DNA of 64,000 bases, taken from Beijerinckiaceae bacterium. Its GTDB lineage: Bacteria > Pseudomonadota > Alphaproteobacteria > Rhizobiales > Beijerinckiaceae. Position numbers and translations under genes: made by a program. The notes below the pieces were generated by a model. It was not told the DNA's origin. It saw only the letters and a list, made by a program, of their open reading frames with translations, and did no database searches. Positions 43,284 through 51,951 of the stretch are shown piece after piece; within the stretch, counting starts at the first letter, position 1; every line of letters starts with the position of its first letter. The stretch is from contig JAPZUD010000006.1 in assembly GCA_027533425.1 (NCBI GenBank), forward strand, positions 372,001-436,000, written 5' to 3'.

Positions 43284-43943
43284 TCAGGCGGCCTCGGCCT
43301 TGGCGATGCGGGCATCCCGCAGCCGGACGACAGTGAAGAAGCCGGCAAATCCAACGCGCTTCGCCGAGGCAACCGAAAAACCGGCCTGGTCTGCCCAGTT
43401 CCGGATCCGCTGCAGCTGGAATTCGGAACGCCATCCGACGCGTTTGGCGAGGGGTGCCGCCGCCTTTTCGAGCAGGGCGACAATCCCCTTCTCCGCCCCG
43501 ATATGGTTGACAAGGATAATCTCGCCACCGGGCTTCACCACGCGGGCGAATTCATCGAGGGCAAGCTCGGCATCCGGAACGAGCGTGATCATGTACTGCC
43601 CGACAACCGCGTCGAAAGTGGCATCGCGGAAGCCCAGCCGGCAGGCATCCATCACGGCAAGCCCGGTCACGGCATGGCCCGGCAACCCGGCAAGCTTCTC
43701 GGCTGCCTTGTCGAGCATCGGCTTGGACAGATCGATGCCGGTCACACGGTAGCCGGCCGGATAATCGCCAAGCGAGAGACCGGTGCCGACACCGACTTCG
43801 AGGATCTCCTTGCCGCAGGCCAGCGCGGCCTTGACGGCCTCGTTCCGGCCCGGCCTCAGGATGCGGGAATAGATCATGTCATAGACCGGCGCCCATTTGG
43901 CGTAGGCCTTCGTGATGGTCGACAGGTCAATATCCTTGGCCAT
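43284..43943 (-). CDS. Class I SAM-dependent methyltransferase, PmtA-like
   Basis: The 219-residue protein has the SAM-binding glycine motif LEVGVGTGLSLGDYP (about 47-61), the acidic GIDLSKPML loop (about 68-76) and post-I motif DAVVGQYMITLVPD. The N-terminal YDMIYSRILRPGRNEAVKA pattern resembles alphaproteobacterial phosphatidylethanolamine N-methyltransferases of the Rhodobacter type, so a lipid substrate is possible, but related methyltransferases act on quinones and other substrates. GGGAG supports the ATG at 43943. Confidence 0.8.
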   Translation of the reverse strand: MAKDIDLSTITKAYAKWAPVYDMIYSRILRPGRNEAVKAALACGKEILEVGVGTGLSLGDYPAGYRVTGIDLSKPMLDKAAEKLAGLPGHAVTGLAVMDACRLGFRDATFDAVVGQYMITLVPDAELALDEFARVVKPGGEIILVNHIGAEKGIVALLEKAAAPLAKRVGWRSEFQLQRIRNWADQAGFSVASAKRVGFAGFFTVVRLRDARIAKAEAA

Positions 43944-43978
43944 TCCCGCTCCCCTGCGATCTGGCATGTTCAGGTCGA

Positions 43979-45160
43979 TCAGGCAGCGCCGAGCGCCACC
44001 TTCGTATCATCCGGCACGGCTTGGCCCGGCGCGCGGCGGCGGCCGATAGTGCCGCCTCCGAGCACGCGTGACTGGCCTTCACCCTCTGCATAGAGGACGC
44101 AGGCCTGCCCGGGTGCTACCCCTTCCTCGCCATCGAGCAGTTCGACGACGAAAGCATCCCCATCCCGCCGGACAATGGCGGGCTTGGGTGGCCGCGTGGA
44201 GCGGACCCGGGCAAAAACCTCGACGCCATTGGCGGGCAGCCGGTCAAGCGGCATGTCGCCCAGCCAGTTGACGTCACGCAGTTCCAGGCTGCGGACAGCC
44301 AGTGCCTCGCGCGGACCGACAACGACTTCCCGCGTGGCCGCGTCGATCCGGATGACATAGAGCGGGTCACGCGAGGCGATGCCGAGGCCACGACGCTGCC
44401 CGATCGTATAGCGGATGATGCCGTCATGGCGGCCAAGCTCCCGGCCATCGACATGGCGGATAAGGCCGGGCTGGGTGGCCTCGGGCCGGAGCTTCTCGAC
44501 CAGCGCGGCATAGTTACCGCTCGGCACGAAGCAGATATCCTGGCTGTCCGGCTTGTCGGCGATCGCGATACCCATCGCACGGGCCACGTCGCGCGTTTCG
44601 GGCTTGGTCAACCCGGCCAGCGGGAAGCGGAGCAGATCGAGCTGTTTCTGCGTCGTGGCAAACAGGAAATAGCTCTGGTCGCGATCGAGATCGCGGGGCC
44701 GGAACAGGGCGCGGTGGCCATTCGGCATGAGCCGGCTTTCGACATAATGCCCGGTGACAAGGCAATCCGCGCCAAGATCCTCGGCGAAACGCAGCAGGTC
44801 GCGGAACTTCACCGTCCGGTTGCAATCGACACAGGGGATCGGTGTTTCGCCCGCGGCATAGCTGTCGACGAAACGGTCGATCACTTCCTCGCGGAAGCGG
44901 CTTTCATAATCGAGCACATAATGCGGAATGCCGAGATGGGCAGCGACATTGCGCGCATCCTGGATGTCGCGCCCGGCGCAGCAGGCGCCCGTCCGGTGCG
45001 TGGCCGCGCCGTGATCGTAAAGCTGGAGCGTAATCCCGACCACGTCATAGCCGGCCTGCTTCATCAGGGCGGCAGCCACCGATGAATCGATGCCGCCAGA
45101 CATGGCGACAACAACCCGTGTATCCCCGGGCTTCTTGGCGAGGTCGAGCGAGTTCAGCAT
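43979..45160 (-). CDS. mnmA: tRNA-specific 2-thiouridylase MnmA
   Basis: MnmA puts sulfur on U34 of Glu, Gln and Lys tRNAs. The 393-residue protein has the ATP pyrophosphatase loop SGGIDSS (21-27) and the two catalytic cysteines, Cys113 in VDCNRTVKF and Cys210 in [11 protein letters not shown], followed by the [10 protein letters not shown]-like [13 protein letters not shown] segment and a C-terminal beta-barrel. GGAG six bases upstream supports the ATG at 45160; an ATG four codons earlier is the alternative, and the much longer open frame is not supported. Confidence 0.97.
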   Translation of the reverse strand: MLNSLDLAKKPGDTRVVVAMSGGIDSSVAAALMKQAGYDVVGITLQLYDHGAATHRTGACCAGRDIQDARNVAAHLGIPHYVLDYESRFREEVIDRFVDSYAAGETPIPCVDCNRTVKFRDLLRFAEDLGADCLVTGHYVESRLMPNGHRALFRPRDLDRDQSYFLFATTQKQLDLLRFPLAGLTKPETRDVARAMGIAIADKPDSQDICFVPSGNYAALVEKLRPEATQPGLIRHVDGRELGRHDGIIRYTIGQRRGLGIASRDPLYVIRIDAATREVVVGPREALAVRSLELRDVNWLGDMPLDRLPANGVEVFARVRSTRPPKPAIVRRDGDAFVVELLDGEEGVAPGQACVLYAEGEGQSRVLGGGTIGRRRAPGQAVPDDTKVALGAA

Positions 45161-45212
45161 CGGCCACTCCATACCCCGGATTGGCCTCGCTTTCCAGCCT
45201 CGGGGCCCGGGA

Positions 45213-45229
45213 CCGGCAATTTTTGCCGG
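45213..45229. promoter_or_regulatory. Palindrome CCGGCAA-TTT-TTGCCGG, candidate FlbD site for fliK
   Basis: A perfect 7-bp inverted repeat with a 3-bp spacer (arms 45213-45219 and 45223-45229). It sits about 110 bp upstream of the sigma-54 element of fliK, a normal enhancer position. Related palindromes precede fliF and flhA. In Caulobacter the activator FlbD binds ftr elements with a CGGC-containing, A/T-centred core, so this is read as an FlbD site by inference. Confidence 0.55.
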
Positions 45230-45324
45230 GCCGGCGGGGCAGAACGGCAAGAACGGACGGGCCATCCCGGTGCAGCTCTGTTGATTATCCGTTATATTAC
45301 AGAGACTTGATCGACATACTGAAC

Positions 45325-45340
45325 TGGCCTCCGGCTTGCA
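45325..45340 (+). promoter_or_regulatory. Sigma-54 (-24/-12) promoter of fliK-flgD
   Basis: TGGCCTCCGGCTTGCA matches the sigma-54 consensus TGGC-N7-TTGCW at exact spacing, with GG at 45326-45327 and GC at 45338-45339. The expected start of transcription is near 45351, about 20 bp before the fliK ATG. Flagellar hook genes are commonly sigma-54 dependent in Caulobacter-type hierarchies. Confidence 0.7.
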
Positions 45341-45371
45341 GGTCACGCTTCGAACGCAAACAGGATTGCGC

Positions 45372-46886
45372 ATGATGTCGAACACGATGCTGACCAGCCT
45401 GACCAATGCCCTGACGGAAATCGCCAATCGCCGCGCCGATATGCGGCCGGGCGAGCGCCAGACCGCTCGGGACGAGAACGAGACGGACAATTTCGGCTCG
45501 CTGGTCTCGGAATGGGCCCGGTCGGCGCCGGGGCCGCAGCGTCAGGAGGCGCGTCCCGTGCCCCTGCAGGAAAATGCTCCTGAACGTACACCCCGGGCCC
45601 GGCCGGCTGCCGACGAGAAGGATGCACCTCGCCGCCGCCCGGAAGACGCGGCCCCGAAGCGCGCGGATCGCAGGGAAGACCGGACCGACGAGGCGCCCGA
45701 TTCCTCCCTCCATGAGGACCGCGCCGATGGGCGCCGCATCGCCGGGGAAACCCGCGAAGGGTGCCACGATTCCGAGTGCGAAAAGCCTGAAGCCGAAGAG
45801 GCGGCCGAAGCACAGGCCGACGGCAATGAGGCCGGCGAGACCGATGCCGCCGCCAAGGCGGAGGGCGAGCCAGCCGTGGCCGGGGAAACCACCGGCACAA
45901 CCGAAAGCGAGGCCACGGAATCGACGGCTGAAGCGGTCGTGATCGTGGCTGTCGACGCGCCGGTCGATGCCGAGGGCGTCCTTGCGGCTCCGGTCGTCGC
46001 GGCTCCGACGGGTGACATGCCGGTCGAAGGCGAGGCCGTTGCCACGACCGGCGCGGCCGCCATGGCCACCAAGGCGGCTGCCGATGCTGCTGCCGCGATC
46101 GAGACCAGTTCCGCGCCGACGAAGGATGCCGGAGCGACCGGCGCCGTGACCCTGGCCGGCAAGTCCGGCGCAGAGGCCGGCACTTCTCCGGACGCCGCCA
46201 GCCCTGAGCCGGCATCGCTCCTCGCCGCGACAGAGACATCGGGCAAGGCGGCCAAGACCTCCGAAGCCACCACGACCCCGACCGGAACGGAAGCGAAGGC
46301 GCAGGGCGCCGGCCAGGGCCATCATCCGGTCCGGACGACGCCGTTCGCCGAGTTGTTCCACGGCATGGGCACCCAGAACGCGATCTATCGCCCGGCCGAC
46401 ATCCTGGCCGGCCTCGACCGCGCACTGCCGACCGCGGCTCTCGGCCAGGCCGAACCCACGGCCATCCGCCCGACACCGCTGCAGATGCTGCCCATCGAGA
46501 TCGGCATGCAGGCCGTGCGCGGGGTCACGAATTTCCAGATCCGCCTCGATCCGGCTGAACTCGGCCGCGTCGATGTCAAACTCCAGATCAAGGAGAATGG
46601 CGAAGTGAATGCCAGCCTCGTTGTCGACCGCGTCGAGACGCTGCAGATGCTGCGCCGCGATGCCTCCACGCTCCAGCAGGCCTTCGAACAGGCCGGCCTG
46701 AAGCAATCCGCCGATGGGCTGACCTTCTCCCTGAGAGGGGAAGGCCAGTCGGGACAGCAGCAGGAACGGGGCCGTCAGGGCTCGTCCCAGCAGGGTCTCG
46801 AGGACATCGGCACCAAACCGCAGATGGGCGATTTGGTGATGCGTCGCGCCCTCATCCCCAACACCAGCCTTGATCTGATGATCTGA
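45372..46886 (+). CDS. fliK: Flagellar hook-length control protein FliK
   Basis: The 504-residue protein has a charged N-terminal part (about 1-150), a very long low-complexity Ala/Thr/Glu-rich linker (about 150-310) and the conserved C-terminal hook-length domain, with [20 protein letters not shown] (about 387-406) and [15 protein letters not shown]. FliK acts as a secreted ruler that switches export from hook to filament subunits. flgD follows 13 bp downstream. Upstream lie a sigma-54 promoter and a candidate FlbD site. AGGA at the right distance supports the ATG at 45372. Confidence 0.92.
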   Translation: MMSNTMLTSLTNALTEIANRRADMRPGERQTARDENETDNFGSLVSEWARSAPGPQRQEARPVPLQENAPERTPRARPAADEKDAPRRRPEDAAPKRADRREDRTDEAPDSSLHEDRADGRRIAGETREGCHDSECEKPEAEEAAEAQADGNEAGETDAAAKAEGEPAVAGETTGTTESEATESTAEAVVIVAVDAPVDAEGVLAAPVVAAPTGDMPVEGEAVATTGAAAMATKAAADAAAAIETSSAPTKDAGATGAVTLAGKSGAEAGTSPDAASPEPASLLAATETSGKAAKTSEATTTPTGTEAKAQGAGQGHHPVRTTPFAELFHGMGTQNAIYRPADILAGLDRALPTAALGQAEPTAIRPTPLQMLPIEIGMQAVRGVTNFQIRLDPAELGRVDVKLQIKENGEVNASLVVDRVETLQMLRRDASTLQQAFEQAGLKQSADGLTFSLRGEGQSGQQQERGRQGSSQQGLEDIGTKPQMGDLVMRRALIPNTSLDLMI

Positions 46887-46899
46887 TCGCGAGGGCCCG

Positions 46900-47553
46900 A
46901 TGACCACGATCTCCAATGTAACCTCGACCCCGTCGTCGAGTTCCACATCCAATCCTGCCGCGCGCATTGCGGACAATTTCGACCAGTTCCTGCAGCTTCT
47001 GACGACACAGCTGAAGAACCAGAGCCCGCTGGATCCGCTGGATACCAACCAGTTCACCCAGCAACTGGTGCAATTCGCCAGCGTCGAGCAGCAGATCAAG
47101 ACCAATGACAACCTGACGTCGCTGCTCACGGCCAACAAGACCGCGAACCTGACCAATGCCCTCGGCTTTGTCGGCGCGAATGTCACGGCGGATGGCACGA
47201 CGACCTCGCTGCAGAACGGCAAGGCGACGTGGCAGATCAATGCGCCGAAGACCGGCACGGCCACGATCACCATCAAGGACAAGAGCGGGAACGAGGTCTA
47301 CGCCGCCCAGAAGGTCATCACCGCTGGCGACCAGAGCTTCGTCTGGGACGGCCGGACCACCAGCGGCACCAACGCCCCGGCCGGGCAATACACCATCGTC
47401 GTGGCTGCGCGCGATGCCGCCGGCCAGGCCATGTCGATCAAGTCGGAAATTACCGGCACGGTCGACAATGTCGATGTCACCAGCGAGGTCCCGGTGCTCA
47501 AGATCGGCGATATCAGCGTGCCGATGACATCCGTCAAATCGATCCGTCGATAA
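46900..47553 (+). CDS. flgD: Flagellar hook-capping protein FlgD
   Basis: The 217-residue protein has the export/N-terminal FlgD motif FDQFLQLLTTQLKNQSPLDP and TNQFTQQLVQFASVEQQIKT (about 27-68), followed by the Tudor-like and FN3-like domain containing FVWDGRTTSGTNAPAGQYTI. It forms the scaffold that caps the growing hook. Together with fliK it is probably one sigma-54-dependent unit. Confidence 0.96.
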   Translation: MTTISNVTSTPSSSSTSNPAARIADNFDQFLQLLTTQLKNQSPLDPLDTNQFTQQLVQFASVEQQIKTNDNLTSLLTANKTANLTNALGFVGANVTADGTTTSLQNGKATWQINAPKTGTATITIKDKSGNEVYAAQKVITAGDQSFVWDGRTTSGTNAPAGQYTIVVAARDAAGQAMSIKSEITGTVDNVDVTSEVPVLKIGDISVPMTSVKSIRR

Positions 47554-47565
47554 CAGGGGGGAGAC

Positions 47566-47580
47566 TTAGGCGTTTTTTAA
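47566..47580 (+). promoter_or_regulatory. CtrA-like box upstream of sciP
   Basis: TTAG-GCGTTTT-TTAA differs at one position from the CtrA consensus TTAA-N7-TTAA. It starts 67 bp before the sciP ATG, in the flgD-sciP gap. In Caulobacter sciP transcription depends on CtrA, so the site makes biological sense, but one-mismatch matches also occur by chance in A/T-rich gaps. Confidence 0.4.
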
Positions 47581-47632
47581 GAGGCGGACCCTAAACTCAT
47601 GGATGTAGTCGTTGCGTTTTGTGAGCGTACCC

Positions 47633-47908
47633 ATGAGTGAACCACTTCGCCCGCGTGTGAAGTATGTCATCGGTCCCGATGGCAGCCCCCTGACCATCGC
47701 CGATCTGCCGCCGCCGGAAACCCGTCGGTGGGTGATCCGCCGGAAGGCCGAAGTGGTCGCTGCCGTCCGGGGTGGCCTGCTTTCTCTCGAGGAAGCCTGC
47801 TCGCGCTACACGCTGACGGTCGAGGAATTCCTGTCCTGGCAACATTCGATAGACGAGCACGGCCTCGCCGGGCTCCGTACGACCCGCATCCAGCATTATC
47901 GCCAGTAA
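47633..47908 (+). CDS. sciP: CtrA inhibitor protein SciP (DUF1153)
   Basis: The 91-residue protein is almost wholly the DUF1153 domain: YVIGPDGSPLTIADLPPPET, RRWVIRRKAEVVAAVRGGLL and SLEEACSRYTLTVEEFLSWQ follow one another in a helix-turn-helix fold. In Caulobacter SciP binds CtrA and blocks its activation of target promoters, limiting them to one part of the cell cycle. Here the gene sits inside the flagellar region, 79 bp after flgD, with ctrA 13 kb away. A CtrA-like box precedes it and a good terminator follows. Confidence 0.93.
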   Translation: MSEPLRPRVKYVIGPDGSPLTIADLPPPETRRWVIRRKAEVVAAVRGGLLSLEEACSRYTLTVEEFLSWQHSIDEHGLAGLRTTRIQHYRQ

Positions 47909-47930
47909 CCGGCGCTTTCCGCGCATGCCA

Positions 47931-47953
47931 AGGCCCGCTTCGGCGGGCTTTTT
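47931..47953 (+). terminator. Terminator after sciP
   Basis: GCCCGC (47933-47938) pairs with GCGGGC (47943-47948) around a TTCG tetraloop and is followed by TTTTT. It lies 25 bp past the sciP stop and 13 bp from the end of the convergent pdxA. Confidence 0.88.
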
Positions 47954-47965
47954 GGCGTCAGGGGT

Positions 47966-48964
47966 TCAGCGCCGCACCTCGATCATCCGGCGCGCCACGG
48001 CGATGGCCTCGCCGAGGCTGGCCGGATCAGCAACGCCCTTCCCCGCGATATCGAACGCCGTGCCGTGATCGACAGAGGTACGGATGATCGGCAGTCCGAT
48101 CGTCACGTTGACGCCCTTCTCGATCCCGTTGAGCTTCACAGGGATCAACCCCTGATCGTGATACTGCGCCACGACGATATCGAAGGCACCCCGTCGCGCC
48201 CGCATGAAGACCGTATCCGGCGGATAGGGCCCGCTGGCATCGAGCCCCTCTTTCCGTGCAGCGTCGATGGCCGGCGCGATCACCACTTTGTCCTCGCTGC
48301 CGAAAAGTCCGCCCTCGCCGGCATGCGGGTTCAGCCCGGCCACGGCGATTCGGGGCCGCGCGATGCCCAGGGCCCGGCAAGCCTGGTCCGCCAGCCGGAT
48401 CGTACGCAACACCCGCGTCTCCGTCACAAGGTCCAGCGCCTGCCGCAGTGAAACATGGATGGAGACCAGGATCACCCGCAGCGGCCCTTCCGCCAGCATC
48501 ATGGCGAAATCGCGCGTACCGGTCCGGTCCGCAAGGATCTCGGTATGCCCCGGGAAGGGCACCCCGGCGGCATGCAGCGATTCCTTGTGGATCGGCGCCG
48601 TCACCAACCCCGCTACCACCCCCGCCATTGCGAGATCGATCGCGCGAAGAATCGCGGCATGGGCCAATGCGCCCGATTCGGCCGAGACCGCGCCATAGGG
48701 AAGTTCGGTGGGAACCGAGCCGGTATCGATCATCGCCAGCGGCGAATCGGTGCCGCCAATTTTACGATTCATCTTGAGGGGCTGGTCTTGATCCCATGAG
48801 ACGATGCCCCGTCGGGACCCGATCAGGGCAAAGGCGCGCCGCATCTGGGCCGGATCGCCAAGAACGACCAGCCCCTCCGGACCGTGGATCTCGACATGCC
48901 GGGCGATGATTTCGGGGCCGATTCCCGCAGCATCGCCCATTGTGATCGCAAGAGGAGCGGACAT
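47966..48964 (-). CDS. pdxA: 4-hydroxythreonine-4-phosphate dehydrogenase PdxA
   Basis: The 332-residue enzyme acts in the DXP-dependent pyridoxal phosphate pathway. It starts ITMGDAAGIGPEI and has the metal-binding histidines in FPGHTEILA, NPHAGEGGLFG and QYHDQGLIPVK. All are intact. It is encoded opposite to the flagellar genes and separates sciP from fliF. The ATG at 48964 begins MSAPLAITMGD; a further 25 codons are open upstream without a reason to prefer them. Confidence 0.95.
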   Translation of the reverse strand: MSAPLAITMGDAAGIGPEIIARHVEIHGPEGLVVLGDPAQMRRAFALIGSRRGIVSWDQDQPLKMNRKIGGTDSPLAMIDTGSVPTELPYGAVSAESGALAHAAILRAIDLAMAGVVAGLVTAPIHKESLHAAGVPFPGHTEILADRTGTRDFAMMLAEGPLRVILVSIHVSLRQALDLVTETRVLRTIRLADQACRALGIARPRIAVAGLNPHAGEGGLFGSEDKVVIAPAIDAARKEGLDASGPYPPDTVFMRARRGAFDIVVAQYHDQGLIPVKLNGIEKGVNVTIGLPIIRTSVDHGTAFDIAGKGVADPASLGEAIAVARRMIEVRR

Positions 48965-49053
48965 GTCGACCTTCCTGGGCGTTATGGCGGATGGAATCGT
49001 CCGGCCGGAAAAATGCGCATTCGTCCCGAACTGGTTCAAAAAAGGTCAGGACA

Positions 49054-49068
49054 TTAACGGCCCGGTAA
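49054..49068 (+). promoter_or_regulatory. CtrA-like box upstream of fliF
   Basis: TTAA-CGGCCCG-GTAA is one mismatch from TTAA-N7-TTAA and continues into CC AT, giving TAACCAT, as in the flhA promoter. The box centre is 90 bp before the fliF start and 24 bp before the centre of the palindrome at 49076-49092. Confidence 0.55.
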
Positions 49069-49075
49069 CCATCCA

Positions 49076-49092
49076 CCGGGCAATTCTTGCCT
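49076..49092. promoter_or_regulatory. GGCAA-TTC-TTGCC palindrome upstream of fliF, candidate FlbD site
   Basis: The core arms GGCAA (49079-49083) and TTGCC (49087-49091) flank TTC, within CCGGGCAATTCTTGCCT. The centre is 66 bp before the fliF start. In Caulobacter FlbD represses fliF through an ftr site in its promoter; a similar role here is inferred. Confidence 0.5.
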
Positions 49093-49150
49093 AGCGCAGG
49101 AAACGCGACGCACGCAATTCGCGTCGGACAGAAAGCTGGATGGTGGGGCA

Positions 49151-50839
49151 GTGAACGGCATCCTCGAACTCGTGAACCGGTTGGGACCGCAGCGCCTGGT
49201 GGCGATGGGGGCCGTGACCCTAGCTCTCGTGGGCTTCTTCGCCTTCGTCATGACGAAGATGTCCGGCCCGAACATGGGCGTTCTCTTCAGTGATCTCCCG
49301 ATCCAGGATTCGAACGCCATCGTTCGGGACCTGGAAAACCGCGGGGTCCGCTACGAACTCCGCGGGGACGGCACCACAATTCTCGTCCCCCGGGACCAGA
49401 CCACCCGCCTCCGGATGGAATTCGCCAGCAAGGGCATGCCCGCCGGCGGCACGGTCGGCTACGAGATCTTTGACAAGAGCGACAGCTTCTCGGCCACCAG
49501 CCTCGTCCAGGGTGTCAACCAGCTCCGGGCTCTCGAAGGCGAACTGTCCCGCACCATCCGCAGCATCGAGCGGGTGCAGCAGGCCCGCGTCCATCTCGCC
49601 ATCCCCGAGAAGCGCCTGTTCGAACGAGACCGGCAGGAACCCCGCGCCTCGATCGTGCTGAAGGTCCGGGGTGAACTCGAACCGGGCCAGATCCGGGCGG
49701 TGCGCCATCTCGTGGCCACAGCAGTCCAGGGCCTGAAGCCCGAGCGTGTCTCCATCGTCGACGAGACCGGCCGTCTGCTGGCCGACGGCGCCGGCAACGA
49801 GACCGATGCCGCGGCACTTGCTGCTGACAAGCAGAGCAACCACGAGCGCCGCCTGCGCGGCCAGGTCGAGGATATTGTCGCCAGCATCGTTGGCCGCGGC
49901 CGGGCCCGGGTGCAGGTGGCTGCCGAGATGGATTTCAACCGCGTGCAGCAGGTGACCGACAGTTTCGATCCCGAAAGCCGGGTGATCCGCTCCACCCAGA
50001 CCCGGACCGAGAACCAGCAGAGCCAGGAAACCCGCGACAACCAGGTCACGATCGGCAACGAACTGCCGCAGCAACAGCAGCAGAATGCGCCCGCCAACCC
50101 GCAGCAACGGGATGCAACCCAGCGCAACGAGGAAATCGTCAATTACGAGATCACGAAGACCACCCGCACCGAAATCATCGAAGCGGGCCGGGTGAAGCGG
50201 CTCTCGGTCGCAGTGCTGGTTGACGGGATCTACACCCCCGGCGCCAACGGCCAGATGAGCTATCAGCCACGCCCGGCTGAGGAACTCGAACGGATCGCCG
50301 CCCTGGTGCGCTCGTCGATCGGGTTTGACCGCAACCGGGGTGACCAGGTCGATGTGATCAACCTCCGCTTCGCCGAGGGCGTGGCGGCGGTCGAGGGCCG
50401 GACGCCGACCTTCACCGAGCAGATGCTCGCCCTGACCAAGGAAGACGTGCTCCGCATGGTCGAGATCGGCGTCTTCGGACTGCTGACCCTGCTCGTCACG
50501 CTGCTGGTGGTCCGCCCCCTGCTGCGCCAGATGGGGATCGGCACGAAGGACCGCACCGAGACTTCTCTGGTCGCCCTGCCGCAGATCGGCGGCCTCCAGA
50601 GCGTGATCGACGCCTCCGGCATGGTGCCCGGCGCCACCGGACCGGCCGGCCAGCCGCTTGCCCTGCCCGCGCCGGGCCAGACCGGCGCCATGGTCGCCGC
50701 CAATTCGAACCAGGCGAACGTCAACACGATCCAGCACGCACTCCAGCAGGGCGCAATCGATAGCCTCGGCCGGATTGTGCAGGAAAACCCGAGTGAATCC
50801 GTGGCGATCGTTCGCCAGTGGATCGCCCAGACACGCTAA
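49151..50839 (+). CDS. fliF: Flagellar MS-ring protein FliF
   Basis: The 562-residue protein has an N-terminal transmembrane helix (VAMGAVTLALVGFFAFVMT, about 16-34), the ring-building motifs (FSDLPIQDSNAIVRDLENRG and ALEGELSRTIRSIERVQQAR), a long periplasmic region and a second transmembrane helix near 430-455 (IGVFGLLTLLVTLLVVRPLL). The C-terminal tail binds FliG. The start is GTG. fliF heads the fliF-fliG-fliH-fliN-flbD-flhA operon and is preceded by CtrA- and FlbD-like sites. Confidence 0.97.
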   Translation: MNGILELVNRLGPQRLVAMGAVTLALVGFFAFVMTKMSGPNMGVLFSDLPIQDSNAIVRDLENRGVRYELRGDGTTILVPRDQTTRLRMEFASKGMPAGGTVGYEIFDKSDSFSATSLVQGVNQLRALEGELSRTIRSIERVQQARVHLAIPEKRLFERDRQEPRASIVLKVRGELEPGQIRAVRHLVATAVQGLKPERVSIVDETGRLLADGAGNETDAAALAADKQSNHERRLRGQVEDIVASIVGRGRARVQVAAEMDFNRVQQVTDSFDPESRVIRSTQTRTENQQSQETRDNQVTIGNELPQQQQQNAPANPQQRDATQRNEEIVNYEITKTTRTEIIEAGRVKRLSVAVLVDGIYTPGANGQMSYQPRPAEELERIAALVRSSIGFDRNRGDQVDVINLRFAEGVAAVEGRTPTFTEQMLALTKEDVLRMVEIGVFGLLTLLVTLLVVRPLLRQMGIGTKDRTETSLVALPQIGGLQSVIDASGMVPGATGPAGQPLALPAPGQTGAMVAANSNQANVNTIQHALQQGAIDSLGRIVQENPSESVAIVRQWIAQTR

Positions 50840-50879
50840 CCGCTAGAGCCGGACACGGATCAGGGCCCAGGGGGCAAGA

Positions 50880-51941
50880 ATGGCGAAGACGAGTACAGCG
50901 GAAAAGACGCCGGATACCGCTCCGGCACCGAACAAGGAGCTGACACGGTTCCTCTCCGGCCCGGAAAAGGCGTCGATCATCCTGCTCGTCCTGGGCGAGC
51001 GCTACGGCGCTCCGATCTGGGAATCGCTGGACGAAGACGAGATCCGGTCCGTCTCCCGCGCCATGTCCCGGCTGGGGGCAGTCACCGCAGACGCGGTGGA
51101 GGCCCTCGTCGCGGAATTCCTGTCGATGATGAGCCAGGGTGGCGCCGTCACGGGCGATTTCGACCGCACGGAAGCCCTGCTGAGCAAATTGATGCCGGGG
51201 GACAAGGTCGCGGCCCTGATGGAGGAGCTGCGCGGGCCGGCAGGCCGCAACATGTGGCAGAAGCTCAGCAATGTGCAGGACCAGGTGCTCGCCAATTATC
51301 TCAAGGGCGAGTATCCGCAGACCGTTGCCGTCATCCTGTCGAAGATCCGCTCGGAGAATGCGGCGCGCGTCCTCTCGCTGCTGCCGCACGAATTCGCGCT
51401 GGAAGTGGTGAACCGGATGCTCAACATGGAGCCGGTGCAGAAGGAAGTCCTCGCCCATATCGAGGAGACGCTGCGCACCGAGTTCATCTCCAACCTGTCG
51501 CAGACCTCGCGCCGGGACAGCCACGAGATGATCGCCGAGATCTTCAACTCCTTCGACCGCCAGACGGAAAGCTGGTTCCTCGCCGCGCTCGACGAGCGCA
51601 ACCGCGAGGCCGCGCAGAAGATCCGGTCGCTGATGTTCACCTTCGACGATCTGGCGAAGCTCGATCCGGGCTCGACCCAGACCCTGATCCGCTACTCGGA
51701 TCGCGATATTCTCGCTGTCGCGCTCAAGGGCGCGGCACCGGCCATGAAGAAGTTCTTCTTCCAGCAGATGTCGACCCGCGCTGCGAAGAACATGGAGGAA
51801 CTGATGCAAAGCCGCGGTCCTGTCCGCCTCAAGGAGGTCGACGAGGCCCAGACCCGCATTGTCATGCTGGCGAAGGAACTGGCGTCGAAGGGTGAAATCA
51901 CCATCGGCAAGAACCGCGCCGAAGACGAACTGATCTACTGA
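50880..51941 (+). CDS. fliG: Flagellar motor switch protein FliG
   Basis: The 353-residue rotor protein has the N-terminal FliF-binding domain ([19 protein letters not shown]), the middle EHPQ-type segment [20 protein letters not shown], and the C-terminal domain with [20 protein letters not shown] and charged residues that face the stator. It forms the C-ring torque interface. It starts 40 bp after fliF with a GGGGCAAG site. Confidence 0.97.
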   Translation: MAKTSTAEKTPDTAPAPNKELTRFLSGPEKASIILLVLGERYGAPIWESLDEDEIRSVSRAMSRLGAVTADAVEALVAEFLSMMSQGGAVTGDFDRTEALLSKLMPGDKVAALMEELRGPAGRNMWQKLSNVQDQVLANYLKGEYPQTVAVILSKIRSENAARVLSLLPHEFALEVVNRMLNMEPVQKEVLAHIEETLRTEFISNLSQTSRRDSHEMIAEIFNSFDRQTESWFLAALDERNREAAQKIRSLMFTFDDLAKLDPGSTQTLIRYSDRDILAVALKGAAPAMKKFFFQQMSTRAAKNMEELMQSRGPVRLKEVDEAQTRIVMLAKELASKGEITIGKNRAEDELIY

Positions 51942-51951
51942 AGGCCACGCC

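Noticed and set aside
45770-46320. Repeat array in the middle of fliK
   Set aside because: The segment is low-complexity Ala/Thr/Glu coding sequence without a fixed repeat unit; long disordered linkers are normal for FliK.
45297-47282. A 661-codon minus-strand open frame with Gly/Arg-rich repeats
   Set aside because: Antisense to fliK and flgD; its repetitive look is the complement of the FliK low-complexity linker.
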